NCBI GenBank assembly: GCA_905215385.1
Contig: CAJMPY010000003.1
Span: forward strand, 103,453 to 167,452
Direction of reading: 5' to 3'
Source of the DNA: an uncultured bacterium
Lineage (GTDB): Bacteria > Actinomycetota > Coriobacteriia > Coriobacteriales > Coriobacteriaceae
Length of the DNA stretch: 64,000 nt
Of this stretch, positions 26,425 to 36,200 are shown one piece after another. Both the position numbers and the translations under genes were made by a program. The number at the start of each line of letters is the position of its first letter. Within the stretch, counting starts at the first letter, position 1. A model generated the notes under the pieces. That model did not search any database, had not been told where the DNA came from, and saw nothing but the letters and a program-made list of their open reading frames with translations.

Positions 26425-27630
26425 ATGAGCGGGCTGATTATCGATAGCGAAGCCTGTATCGGCTGCGGTCGCTGCGTTCGCGCCTGCGCCTCGGGCGGCA
26501 TTGTGGTGGAGGGTGAGCGCCCCAATCGCTGTGCCCGCGTAACCGACGGCTGTATCCTGTGCGGTGGGTGCGTCGACGCCTGCCCCGTCAACGCCATCTC
26601 GATTGAGCGCGACGAGGCCGCCGGCGCGGCAGACCTTGACGCATATCGAGACATCTGGATCTTCGTGCAAACTGACAAGCACGATGCCGTGGCATCCGTG
26701 GCCTTCGAGCTCATGGGCAAGGGGCGCGAGCTTGCCGATGCCCGCGGCTGCCGTCTGGTGGCACTGGTCGGCATGAGCCCCGAGGGCTCACTCGGGGACC
26801 TGGAGCATCTGATTTGCGCCGGTGCGGACGAAGTTCTGGTCTGTCGTGACGAGCGCCTGCGTCAGAACGACGCGGAGGTCTACGCCTGCTTGATCTGCGA
26901 TTTGGTAGCCGAGCGCAAGCCCGAGGCCATTCTGTACGGCGCGACCGCCTTTGGTCGCGAGCTGGCGCCCGGTGTGGCCGTGCGCTTGCAGACGGGCCTT
27001 ACGGCCGATTGCACGGTGCTTTCTATGGATACGGAGACGGGACTGCTGCAACAGACGCGTCCGGCGTTTGGCGGCAACCTGATGGCCACCATCGTCTGCC
27101 CCAATCATCGTCCCCAGATGGCAACGGTTCGTCCCGGCATCTTTAAGGCACCCGACTTTGACTACGGCCGCTCCGGCACGATCACCCAGATATCGCTTGC
27201 GGATGATGCTAAGGCCCGTGTCGAGATCTCGATTCCCGCCGAGGAGTGGGGGCAGCAGGCCTCGATCGCCGATGCCGAGCGCCTGGTCGTGGTGGGTCGC
27301 GGCATTGGTTCCAAGAAAAACCTGCCGCTGATGCGAAGGCTCGCCGAGACTCTGGGAGCCGAGCTTGGTTGCACGCGTCCCATTGTGGAGGCAGGCTGGT
27401 TGGAGTATCGCCACCAAATTGGCCAGACGGGTGTATCGGTCTCGCCCAAGCTCCTCGTGAGCATCGGTGTCTCGGGCGCTATCCAGCATCTCGCCGGCAT
27501 CGGTGGGGCGGAGTGCATTGTCGCCATCAATGAGGACCCGGATGCCCCCATCTTTGGTGCCGCCCAGTACAAGGTCGTCGGCGATGCCGTTGAGATCGTT
27601 GAGGAGCTGCTGGCTCAGCTTGAGCGCTAA
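26425..27630 (+). CDS. etfA: Ferredoxin-fused electron transfer flavoprotein alpha subunit
   Basis: 401 aa. An N-terminal 2x[4Fe-4S] ferredoxin module (C11, C14, C17, C21 and C43, C46, C49, C53) precedes the EtfA domains: ILYGATAFGRELAPGVAVRLQTGLTADC, the RPAFGGNLMATI strand, and the FAD site with VGRGIG, VEAGWLEYRHQIGQTG and SIGVSGAIQH. The extra ferredoxin domain is the hallmark of LctC-like and CarE-like EtfA in anaerobes, giving ferredoxin access to the flavin. ATG directly follows the etfB stop. Its 3' end overlaps the convergent HD gene by 4 nt. Confidence 0.93.
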   Translation: MSGLIIDSEACIGCGRCVRACASGGIVVEGERPNRCARVTDGCILCGGCVDACPVNAISIERDEAAGAADLDAYRDIWIFVQTDKHDAVASVAFELMGKGRELADARGCRLVALVGMSPEGSLGDLEHLICAGADEVLVCRDERLRQNDAEVYACLICDLVAERKPEAILYGATAFGRELAPGVAVRLQTGLTADCTVLSMDTETGLLQQTRPAFGGNLMATIVCPNHRPQMATVRPGIFKAPDFDYGRSGTITQISLADDAKARVEISIPAEEWGQQASIADAERLVVVGRGIGSKKNLPLMRRLAETLGAELGCTRPIVEAGWLEYRHQIGQTGVSVSPKLLVSIGVSGAIQHLAGIGGAECIVAINEDPDAPIFGAAQYKVVGDAVEIVEELLAQLER

Positions 27631-28439
27631 GCGCGCGTCAGCCAGTCGCGCATCTCGTCCTTTAGGCGGCTCCAGGTTGCCTGCGTGGCGGGGTCGGTAA
27701 AGGGCCGCGTAATGCCAAAGGGCGCGTCGAGCAGGCGATAGATATCGCCTTGCTCGCGCGCCAGCGCACGGCTTGCCGGATGGACGAGCTCAAACATAAA
27801 GCAGATGAGCCCCACCAGGTAGTCCGCCGGCTCGTTGCGCTCGTCACGCGCGACGCAGCGATGCTCGTCAAAGGCGGTAAGCGCCGGTGTCGAGAAGTGG
27901 CTGGCGAGAAACGTGTCCTCATCCACCTTGAGGATGGTCTCGACGGTGCTGTCGGCGATGGTGCGCATAATGTCGATCTTGTCACCATCGCGCACGATAT
28001 CGCAGAAGCTTCGCGTGCGCACGTCGAGCTGCGCGGGTAGACGGAAATCGCTGTGATAGGCGATGCTCGCGCGGATGAGCTCGTCGTGCTCTTCGGTCTC
28101 GATAAAATCTCGGATGTTTGTTGTGACAGGCGCGTCGTCGGGGTTCTCGCCAAAGAGGACCCCGACGCCCAACGCCGCATGGCTCATGCTTTCGGCATCC
28201 TTAAACGTATCCCAGCGTCGCAGCTGCTCAAAGCGGCCCATATCGTGTAGCAGGCCGCAAAGCCATGCCAGGTCAATATCTTCTGACGACCAGCCCTGTT
28301 CGTGTGCCACGGCATCGCATGCCTCGGCAACGTGGTACGTATGCTCGATTTTGAGCGCGATGCGTGGGTTAGTGGCGTCGTAGGCATCGGTGTAGCTTTT
28401 GAAGGCCGCGCGCGCCCGGTCTCGATCGATAGCTGTCAT
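27627..28439 (-). CDS. HD-domain phosphohydrolase
   Basis: 270 aa. The metal-binding HD pattern is visible: IEHTYHVAEACDAVA (first His), WLCGLLHDMGRFEQLRRWDTF (HD), SHAALG and the later SIAYHSDF. Close relatives hydrolyse nucleotides or (p)ppGpp-like molecules; the substrate is unknown here. AGGAAG precedes the ATG. The gene stands alone and is convergent with etfA. Confidence 0.85.
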   Translation of the reverse strand: MTAIDRDRARAAFKSYTDAYDATNPRIALKIEHTYHVAEACDAVAHEQGWSSEDIDLAWLCGLLHDMGRFEQLRRWDTFKDAESMSHAALGVGVLFGENPDDAPVTTNIRDFIETEEHDELIRASIAYHSDFRLPAQLDVRTRSFCDIVRDGDKIDIMRTIADSTVETILKVDEDTFLASHFSTPALTAFDEHRCVARDERNEPADYLVGLICFMFELVHPASRALAREQGDIYRLLDAPFGITRPFTDPATQATWSRLKDEMRDWLTRA

Positions 28440-28565
28440 AATGACTTCCTAAAAAGTTGTGTCTTTCGATCCGGTGGCAATTGTAGGTGAACTCGGTTGC
28501 TGTCGGATGATGATTCTGCCGTATCGCTACATGCGGCTCGGAGACCTTGTCAGGATGAGAAGCGT

Positions 28566-29258
28566 ATGGTGCTCAAAATCGTTAGAACCGTCTGGCCGGT
28601 GATGCTTACCTATGTTGCAATAGGCGCGCCGTGCGGAATGATCATGGGGCAGACGGGAATGGAACCCTGGATGGTCTTTGCCCTGAGCAGCACGTTTGTG
28701 ACGGGCAGCGGCCAGTTTATGATCTGCAACCTGTGGCTGGCGGGCGTGCCTGCAGCATCGATCGTCGCGAGCGTTGCTGCCATCTCCTCGCGCTTTGCGC
28801 TTTACTCGGCATCGATCGCGCCGCATCTGACGGGTGCCTCGAAGCGTCAGACGCTGGCTGTTGCCGCGACACTTACCGAGGAGGCATATGGCATCTCGCT
28901 TGCCAAGTTGGTTGAAGGGGAGGATTGGGGCCCGCGCGAGTCCTTCGTGCTCAACGTGATTCTCATCGCAACATGGGGCGTTTCGTGTACGATGGGCGCC
29001 ATCGTAGGCGCCGTTGTCGATGTTCCCACCGCCATTGCAGCCTTTGTCTGCACCTCGCTCTTTATCTGCCTGCTCTTTTCGCAGCGGCTGTCGCGCGGCA
29101 ACGTTGTCGCGGCGGTTTCGGGCGCGGTGTCCGTCGCCGTATGCAAGTTCTTGGGCCTCACGAATATTGCCGTGCCGGCAAGCGTCGTGGCCGGCATTGC
29201 CATTGCGTTGGCGTGCGATGCTGTATTTGACGGAAGAGGTGCCCGCGATGCCCGTTAA
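28566..29258 (+). CDS. azlC: Branched-chain amino acid exporter, large subunit (AzlC)
   Basis: 230 aa from the ATG at 28566 (AGGATGAG upstream). It is a polytopic membrane protein with the AzlC signatures FVTGSGQFMICNLWLAG, SRFALYSASIAPHL and TLTEEAYGISLAKL. AzlC with AzlD exports branched-chain amino acids and analogues. Its last codons overlap azlD, so the two are co-translated. It balances the LIV importer encoded at 41.5-47.8 kb. Confidence 0.9.
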   Translation: MVLKIVRTVWPVMLTYVAIGAPCGMIMGQTGMEPWMVFALSSTFVTGSGQFMICNLWLAGVPAASIVASVAAISSRFALYSASIAPHLTGASKRQTLAVAATLTEEAYGISLAKLVEGEDWGPRESFVLNVILIATWGVSCTMGAIVGAVVDVPTAIAAFVCTSLFICLLFSQRLSRGNVVAAVSGAVSVAVCKFLGLTNIAVPASVVAGIAIALACDAVFDGRGARDAR

Positions 29259-29571
29259 CGAGTTCTTGGTTCTGTGGCTGTCGTCGTGGGCTGCTATCGC
29301 GTTCTTTCGCATCGCGCCGGCGCTCGCCTTGCGCGGGCGGACCCTGTCGCCCCGCATTACCGAGGCCCTGGGCTATATCCCGCCCGCCGCCTTTGCCGCG
29401 CTGGTCGCCAACGACTTGGTGAGCCCCGGCGCGTTCGACGCGGGACTCTGGCCTGCCTTGGTTCCCTGGATTGCGGCCGCCGGCGTCGTGGTCGTGGCGG
29501 TCAAGACAAAATCGATGCTGTGGTGCTGCGTCTCGGGCATCGTACTCTATATTGTCTTGAGCCTTATATAG
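29248..29571 (+). CDS. azlD: Branched-chain amino acid exporter, small subunit (AzlD)
   Basis: 107 aa with about four membrane helices: MPVNEFLVLWLSSWAAIAFFR, the conserved RGRTLSPRITEALGYIPPAAFAALV-type loop and a C-terminal CCVSGIVLYIVLSLI helix. The ATG at 29248 lies 11 nt inside azlC and has GGAAGAGG 8 nt upstream. AzlD is the small partner required for AzlC-dependent export. Confidence 0.88.
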   Translation: MPVNEFLVLWLSSWAAIAFFRIAPALALRGRTLSPRITEALGYIPPAAFAALVANDLVSPGAFDAGLWPALVPWIAAAGVVVVAVKTKSMLWCCVSGIVLYIVLSLI

Positions 29572-29721
29572 GGGTGGCGTCGCGGGCGCCGAATCTCGTT
29601 CCATCCCAACTCGTCGGATTTTTCACCGAGCTGGTCTATTTCTTCTGGTACCATGGTCAAACTTTACTGTAGCAAAGCGTGACGTGGGCTTTTGTGCCCC
29701 GTCAGCGGAAATGGGGGTTTC

Positions 29722-30744
29722 ATGGCACAGGAAGCGACCGCCAACGAGCAAAAGAAATTCAAGGTCCCGCGCATCCCGGGCGACATCATGATCTATCCGA
29801 TGATCGTCGGTCTTTTGCTCAACACCTTCTGCCCGCAGGTTTTTGAGATCGGCGGCTTCTTTACGGCTGCCTGCCGCGGTGGCTCCAATACCATCGTCGC
29901 CGCGATCCTGCTGTTTGTGGGCGCCGGCATCAGCTTTAAGTCCACGCCGGGTGCCATCAAGACCGGTATCGTCGTGCTGATCCCCAAGCTGGTCGTCGCA
30001 GCGGCTCTCGGCCTGGGCGTGGCATATTTCTTTAACGACAACTTCCTGGGTCTGAGCTCCGTGTCTATCATCGGCGGCATCACGTTTTGCAACATGGCGC
30101 TCTATACGGGCATCATGGGCGAGTTCGGCGATGAGTCCGAGCAGGGCGCCGTCGGTATCCTGTTCTTTACGGCTGGCCCCGCCGTCACGATGATCATCCT
30201 CGGTGTTTCCGGCCTCGCCAACATTCCCATTGGCACCATTATCGGCTCCATCTTGCCACTCGTTATCGGCATGGTTCTGGGCAACCTGTTCCCGTTTATC
30301 AAGAACCTGCTGGTTCCCGGTGCCAATCCCGCGATTGCCGTCATCGGATTTCAGCTCGGTGCGTCCATGAGCCTGTCGAGCTTTATCACCGGCGGTATTT
30401 CCGGCATCTTGCTGGGCCTTGTCACGCTGTTTGTCGTCGGTCCCATCACCTTTGCGTTCGAGCGTCTGTGCGGCGGCAATGGCAAGGCCGCTGTGGCTTG
30501 CTCCACCATTGCCGGCACGGCTATGACCACGCCGGTTGCTCTTGCTGAGGTCGCGCCGCGCTATGCCGAGCTTGCGCCCACCGCGTATGCGCAGATTGCC
30601 ACCGCCGTCATCATCACGGCCATCATGGCCCCGATTCTGACCGGCTGGGTCGATAAGAAGTTCTGCCACGGCGAAGAGGATCTGTCGGTCGAAGGCGTCG
30701 AGGCTATTGAGGAGGCCGTCGCGACCGACATCGACGGCGAGTAA
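29722..30744 (+). CDS. kdgT: 2-keto-3-deoxygluconate permease
   Basis: 340 aa from the ATG at 29722 (GGGGGT upstream). Characteristic KdgT sequence: KVPRIPGDIMIYPMIVGLLLN, GGSNTIVAAILLFVGAGISF and a cluster of about ten membrane helices. It imports 2-keto-3-deoxygluconate, an intermediate of pectin/uronate breakdown. No kdgK or kdgA is visible beside it, so the substrate assignment rests on family similarity. An acidic cytoplasmic tail (EEDLSVEGVEAIEEAVATDID) ends the protein. Confidence 0.88.
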   Translation: MAQEATANEQKKFKVPRIPGDIMIYPMIVGLLLNTFCPQVFEIGGFFTAACRGGSNTIVAAILLFVGAGISFKSTPGAIKTGIVVLIPKLVVAAALGLGVAYFFNDNFLGLSSVSIIGGITFCNMALYTGIMGEFGDESEQGAVGILFFTAGPAVTMIILGVSGLANIPIGTIIGSILPLVIGMVLGNLFPFIKNLLVPGANPAIAVIGFQLGASMSLSSFITGGISGILLGLVTLFVVGPITFAFERLCGGNGKAAVACSTIAGTAMTTPVALAEVAPRYAELAPTAYAQIATAVIITAIMAPILTGWVDKKFCHGEEDLSVEGVEAIEEAVATDIDGE

Positions 30745-30795
30745 TCGTCGACGCGAGTCAATCAAGCCGGCGTGTGCAATTCGCGCCGTATGGGT

Positions 30796-30871
30796 GCCCG
30801 AACAGAAACTGTTTTGCAGTGATGTTCGGGCGCTCTGCTATTATCCCCTTTACCCCTGCGGAGTAAAGGGG
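30796..30871 (+). terminator. Two consecutive hairpins after kdgT, before the GGDEF gene
   Basis: First stem: GCCCGAACA (30796-30804) with TGTTCGGGC (30823-30831), extended inside by ACTG/CAGT. Second: CCCCTTTAC (30845-30853) with GTAAAGGGG (30863-30871), followed by TGTTTATT. They may end the kdgT transcript or form the leader of the next gene. No known riboswitch is recognised. Confidence 0.5.
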
Positions 30872-30925
30872 TGTTTATTGCCCTGATTCGAATTGGGCGA
30901 TTCTGACCACTTGGATATTGAAGGG

Positions 30926-32077
30926 ATGGCGCTAGTGGTTAAGGCACTCAAGATTGAGATATTCGTGCTATGCATGATTGTTCTTATCGGGCTTGCCGTA
31001 CGAAGCCGTCGCTCCCTGTTCTCTAGCACCCAGCAGCTTTTGTTTAGCATGCTGGGCTACACGTCTGCTGCGTACATATTATTCGATATGATCTGGACGC
31101 TTTCGGACGGTGTGGACGGCACGTTGGGCATTGCTGCCAACTGGATTTCCAACGCGGTTTCGTTTTCGCTCTTTGCTATCGCGTGTCTCATTTGGTTTAT
31201 CTATTCCGAGACGGTGCAGGGTTCTCGCCTTTTGACCTCGCGCTATAGGGTGGTGCTTGTAGCGTTGCCTACGGCTCTGGTGGTCGTGCTGGCGTTTACC
31301 AGTTACTGGACGCACGCCCTGTTCTATATCGATTCGCAGGGCGTGTATCGTCGCGGCTTTGCCTATATGATCCAGCCCATCGTCAGCTACTGTTACGTTA
31401 TACATACGTCCCTACATGCGTTTGTGCAATCTCGCAGGGTCGAGAGCCTGCAGACGAAGGCCATCTATCGAACCTTGGCATTTTTCGCCATTCCGGCCCT
31501 GGTGGGCGGTACCTTTCAGGTCGTATACTCGGTGCCCGGCCTTTGTGTCGGCATAATGATTAGCATGTTGCTGCTCTACATCATCTACCAGGAGCAGCTC
31601 ATCTCGACCGACCCGTTGACTGGACTTAACAATCGCAACCGTTTTGAGACCTATATGCTGTCGCTCTTCTCAAATGTGGATCAGGCCGAAGATGTATATC
31701 TGCTTATGATGGACGCCGACGGCTTTAAGCAGATTAACGATCGCTATGGACATGTGGAGGGCGACCATGCTCTTCAGGTTGTTGCGACGGCGCTCAAGGA
31801 TGTCTGTTCGCCGGCTGGTGGCTTTATCGCACGTTATGGTGGCGATGAGTTCGTGGTGCTCCAAAAGGCAGCGGCGGAGCAGGACATCATGCGTCTGTGC
31901 GCGGCAATCAACGATGAACTCGCACGCGCCGAGGTGCCGTATCTGTTGCGGATGTCCATCGGCTATGCACGGGTCGGTGATGGTGTCGATACCTGGCAAG
32001 ATTTGCTTCGCGCCGCCGACGCGGAGCTCTACCGCGTAAAGCGCGAGAAGAAGAAAGCCGGCGCCCAGATACGCTAG
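30926..32077 (+). CDS. Membrane-bound diguanylate cyclase (GGDEF)
   Basis: 383 aa. Seven or so membrane helices fill the N-terminal half. The GGDEF domain (about 215-380) starts with DPLTGLNNRNRFE and has the intact active site RYGGDEFVVLQ near residue 304, so it should make c-di-GMP. The usual RxxD inhibitory site just upstream of GGDEF is not seen. The start is ambiguous: ATG 30926, or GTG 30935, for which AAGGG (30921-30925) is better spaced. The 7-helix sensor has no recognised ligand. Confidence 0.88.
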   Translation: MALVVKALKIEIFVLCMIVLIGLAVRSRRSLFSSTQQLLFSMLGYTSAAYILFDMIWTLSDGVDGTLGIAANWISNAVSFSLFAIACLIWFIYSETVQGSRLLTSRYRVVLVALPTALVVVLAFTSYWTHALFYIDSQGVYRRGFAYMIQPIVSYCYVIHTSLHAFVQSRRVESLQTKAIYRTLAFFAIPALVGGTFQVVYSVPGLCVGIMISMLLLYIIYQEQLISTDPLTGLNNRNRFETYMLSLFSNVDQAEDVYLLMMDADGFKQINDRYGHVEGDHALQVVATALKDVCSPAGGFIARYGGDEFVVLQKAAAEQDIMRLCAAINDELARAEVPYLLRMSIGYARVGDGVDTWQDLLRAADAELYRVKREKKKAGAQIR

Positions 32078-32177
32078 AAAAAGGGCGCACGCTGGCGGGC
32101 ATGGTGGCCCTCGGCTCTCCGATGTATTCCATTAAACTAAAGTATGTGAATCCCCTCTGCTAAATAAGGGCAGTTCG

Positions 32178-33113
32178 CTAGGCCTTTTTAGGCCTGTTGA
32201 CGATGATGATGCCGCCGCAGACCAACAGCAGGGCAACTATAACGGTAACGGGGCTCGTGCCGGCGCCCTCGCCGAGCAGCAGCGCACTCAGCAGCACACC
32301 AAAGACGGGGTTCATAAACCCAAAGACCGAGACGCGGCTGACGGGGTTGACGGCAAGCAGGCGCGACCATAGCGAGTACGCGATGGCGGAGATGAGTGCC
32401 ATATAGATAATGAGCGCGATGGCGGGGATGATCGCGGTGGGGGAGAGCGCGCCGCCCATCAAAAACCCGATGGCGGTGAGGACCAGGCCGCCGACCAAGA
32501 ACTGCCACCCGGCAAGCAAGACACCGTCGTGCTCGCGCGAGAAGATGCCGATCAGGCAGGTCGACAGGGCACCCGCGACGGTGGAGGCCAGGATAAAGCC
32601 CTCGCCGTCGAGCGTAAAGCCAAAGGTGCCGTCCGCGCCCGAAAGGTTGACGAGCGCGACGCCGGCAAAGCCCAGTACACAGCCGAGCACCTTGGCCGCA
32701 TCGAGCTTTTCGGTGCGAAACGCCAGGGCGGCAAAGAGGATTGCGAGGAAGTTGGCGCTGGCCTCGATGATGGAGCTCGACATGGCACTGGCGCGCGAGA
32801 GTCCCAGGTAGAAAAAGAAGTACTGCCCGATAGTCTGGAAGAGTGACAGGATGCAGATGGGCTTGATATCGCGTACCTGTGGGACGAGCGGGCGGCGCTG
32901 AGCTGTGCTCATACCGACGATAACCAGGATGCCGGCAAGCGTGAAGCGCAAACCTGCAAAGAGTAGCTGCGAGGCGCTATCGTGCGCCGGGATCCCAAAG
33001 AGTGCGTAGCCGATCTTGATGCAGGGAAAGGCCGATCCCCAGAGTGCACAGCAAACAAGACAGCCCAGGATGAGTCCGGGCAGGGTGGCGAGATACGGCT
33101 TGCGGCTTTCCAT
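32178..33113 (-). CDS. EamA/DMT family transporter
   Basis: 311 aa from the ATG at 33113 (AGGAAGGACATC upstream). Ten membrane helices in two EamA repeats: the first begins GLILGCLVCCALWGSAFPCIKIGYALFG and the second covers about residues 160-300, with NPVFGVLLSALLLGEG, a typical EamA end. Drug/metabolite transporters export metabolites or amino acids; the substrate is unknown. The gene lies downstream of purL's terminator on the same strand. Confidence 0.85.
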   Translation of the reverse strand: MESRKPYLATLPGLILGCLVCCALWGSAFPCIKIGYALFGIPAHDSASQLLFAGLRFTLAGILVIVGMSTAQRRPLVPQVRDIKPICILSLFQTIGQYFFFYLGLSRASAMSSSIIEASANFLAILFAALAFRTEKLDAAKVLGCVLGFAGVALVNLSGADGTFGFTLDGEGFILASTVAGALSTCLIGIFSREHDGVLLAGWQFLVGGLVLTAIGFLMGGALSPTAIIPAIALIIYMALISAIAYSLWSRLLAVNPVSRVSVFGFMNPVFGVLLSALLLGEGAGTSPVTVIVALLLVCGGIIIVNRPKKA

Positions 33114-33140
33114 GATGTCCTTCCTACATGCGCGAAGCAA

Positions 33141-33175
33141 AAAAGAACCCGCCACCGGATGTGTCGGTGGCGGGT
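33141..33175 (-). terminator. purL terminator
   Basis: Minus strand: ACCCGCCACC (33175-33166) pairs with GGTGGCGGGT (33156-33147), a 10-bp perfect stem with a 9-nt loop, followed by TCTTTTTT. It sits 38 bp after the purL stop. Confidence 0.85.
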
Positions 33176-33212
33176 GTTGTTACCCGAGGGGATTGTACCC
33201 GATGGGAAAGGC

Positions 33213-36200
33213 TTAGGCGAAGTAGGCTACGCCGCTCTCAAAGATCGGCATGAACTTGTCGCCGGGGACATGCTCGGGCACGTTGCGGTACAGGTTGTCG
33301 CCGCGACGCTCGGCATGGCCCATCTTGCCCAGGACGCGGCCGTCGGGGCTCGTGATGCCCTCGATGGCGAGTGCGGAGCCGTTGGGGTTGACGGAAAGGT
33401 CCATGCTGGGCTTGCCGTCCTCGCCCACGTACTGCGTGGCGACCTGGCCGTTGGCGATCAGCTGGGCGAGCACCTCGTCGTTGGCGACAAAGCGGCCCTC
33501 GCCGTGGCTGATGGCGACGGTGTAGGGGTCGTCGAGGCTGCACTGCGACAGCCACGGGGACAGGTTGGACGAGATGCGGGTGCGCACCAGGCGGCTCTGA
33601 TGGCGACCGATGGTGTTGAACGTCAGCGTGGGCGCATCGGGCGTGGCGTCGACGATGTCGCCGTAGGGTACCAGGCCGAGCTTGATCAGGGCCTGGAAGC
33701 CGTTGCAGATGCCCAGCATCAGGCCGTCGCGGGCCTTGAGCAGGTCGCGAACTGCCTCGGTGACCTCGGGAGCGCGGAAGAACGCCGTGATGAACTTGGC
33801 GGAGCCGTCGGGCTCGTCGCCGCCCGAGAAGCCGCCGGGGATCATGACGATCTGGCTTTGGCGGATGCGACGGGCAAGCTCGTGGGTGCTCTCGGCGACG
33901 GCCTCGGGCGTGAGGTTGTTGATCACGAAGGTGTCGGCCTCGGCACCGGCGGCGCGGAAGGCGCGGGCGCTGTCGTACTCGCAGTTGTTGCCGGGGAACA
34001 CCGGGATAATCACGCGCGGGCGGGCGATCTTGGCGCCGCCGTACACGTGGATATCCTTGGCGCGGAAGTCGATGGTCTCGACCTCGGGGGTCTCGTCGGC
34101 GCTGCGGTAGGCAAAGACGCCCTCGATGCCGCTCTCCCAGGCCTCCTGGAGCTCGGAGAGCTCGATGACCTCGGAGCCGGTGTCGATGACATAGCCCTCG
34201 ACGGTGGTGCCCAGGGGCTCGACGACAACGCCGTCGGCGACCTCGGGCAGCTCGGCGTCATCGGCGAGCTCGACGATAAAGCCGCCGTAGAGCGGGGTGA
34301 AGAAGCTCTCCACGTCCACATCCTCGGCAAGCTCGATACCGATCTGGTTGCCGACGCACATCTTAAAGAGGCTCTCGGCGCCGCAGCCGTAGCCGGGCGT
34401 GGAGATGGCCAGGGCGTTGCCGGTAGCAGTGAGCGCCTCGACGGCGTCAAATGCGGCGAGCAGCTGCTGGGCATCGGGACGGTAGTCCTCGCCGTAGGTG
34501 GCGGGGGCGATGCGGACGACGCGGTGCGTCAGACCCTTGAACTCGGGGGAGACGGCGCGCGCCGCGCGGCCCACGGCCACAGCGAAGCTGATCAGGGTCG
34601 GCGGAACGTTGAGCTCGCCGGCCTCGTCCTCAAAGGAGCCGCTCATGGAGTCCTTGCCGCCGATGGCGCCGGCACCCAGATCGACCTGGGCCATAAGGGC
34701 ACCCAGGACGGCTGCCATGGGCTTGCCCCAACGCTCGGCCTCGGTGCGCAGGCGCTCGAAGTACTCCTGGAAGGAGAGGTAGGCGCGCTTGTGCTCAAAG
34801 CCGGCGGCAACGAGCTTGGCGATGGACTCGACCACGGACAGGTAGGCGCCCGCAAACTGGTCGGCCTCCATCAGATAGGGGTTGAAGCCCCATGCCATGG
34901 CGCTCGCCGTGGTGGTCTCGCCGTCCACGGGGAACTTGGCGACCATGGCCGAGCTTGGGGTGAGCTGCGTCTTGCCGCCAAAGGGCATGAGCACGGTCGC
35001 GGCGCCGATGGTGGAGTCGAAGCGCTCGGAAAGGCCCTTGTTGGAAGCGACGTTGAGGTCGGTGACGAGCGAGGTCATGCGCTCGGCGAGCGTGGTACCG
35101 GCCCAGCTGGGCTGCCACACACTGCGGGCGCAGACGTGGACGACCTGGTGCTTGGGCGCACCGTTGGAGTTGAGGAACTCGCGGGACAGATCGACGATGG
35201 CGACGCCGTTCCAGGCCATGCGCATGCGCGGCTCGGCGGTAACCTCGGCGATAACGGTCGCCTCCAGGTTCTCCTCGGCGGCGTAGCCCATGAACTCCTC
35301 GACGTCACCGTCGGCGACGGCGCAGGCCATGCGCTCCTGGGATTCAGAGATGGCGAGCTCGGTGCCGTCAAGACCGTCGTACTTTTTGGTCACGGTATCA
35401 AGGTCGACATACAGGCCGTCGGCAAGCTCGCCTACGGCGACCGAGACACCGCCAGCGCCAAAGTCGTTGCAGCGCTTGATCAGACGGCAGGCATCGCCGC
35501 GGCGGAACAGGCGCTGCAGCTTGCGCTCGACCGGGGCGTTGCCCTTCTGGACCTCGGCGCCCGATGTCTCGATGGACTCGGTGTTCTGGGTCTTGGAGGA
35601 GCCGGTGGCACCGCCGATGCCGTCACGGCCGGTGCGGCCGCCCAACAGGATGATCTTGTCGGTGGGGGCGGGGCACTCGCGACGCACGTGGTTTGCCGGG
35701 GTAGCGCCCACGACGGCGCCGACCTCCATGCGCTTGGCGACGTAGCCGGGGTGATAGAGTTCGTTGACCTGACCGGTGGCAAGGCCGATCTGGTTGCCGT
35801 AGCTGGAGTAGCCGGCGGCAGCAGTGGTCACGAGCTTACGCTGCGGCAGCTTGCCCTCGAGCGTCTCGGACACGGGGACGGTGGGGTCGCCGGCGCCGGT
35901 GACACGCATGGCCTGGTACACGTAGCTGCGGCCCGACAGCGGGTCGCGGATGGCACCGCCCACGCAGGTGGCGGCACCGCCGAAGGGCTCGATCTCGGTC
36001 GGGTGGTTGTGGGTCTCGTTCTTAAAGAGGAACAGCCAGTCCTGGTCCTCGCCGTCGACATCGACCTTCACCTTGACGGTGCAGGCGTTAATCTCCTCGG
36101 ACTCGTCGACATCGGTCATGACGCCGGTCTTCTTGAGGTACTTGGCGCCGATGGTGCCCATGTCCATGAGGCAGACGGGCTTGGTGTCGCGACCGAGTTC

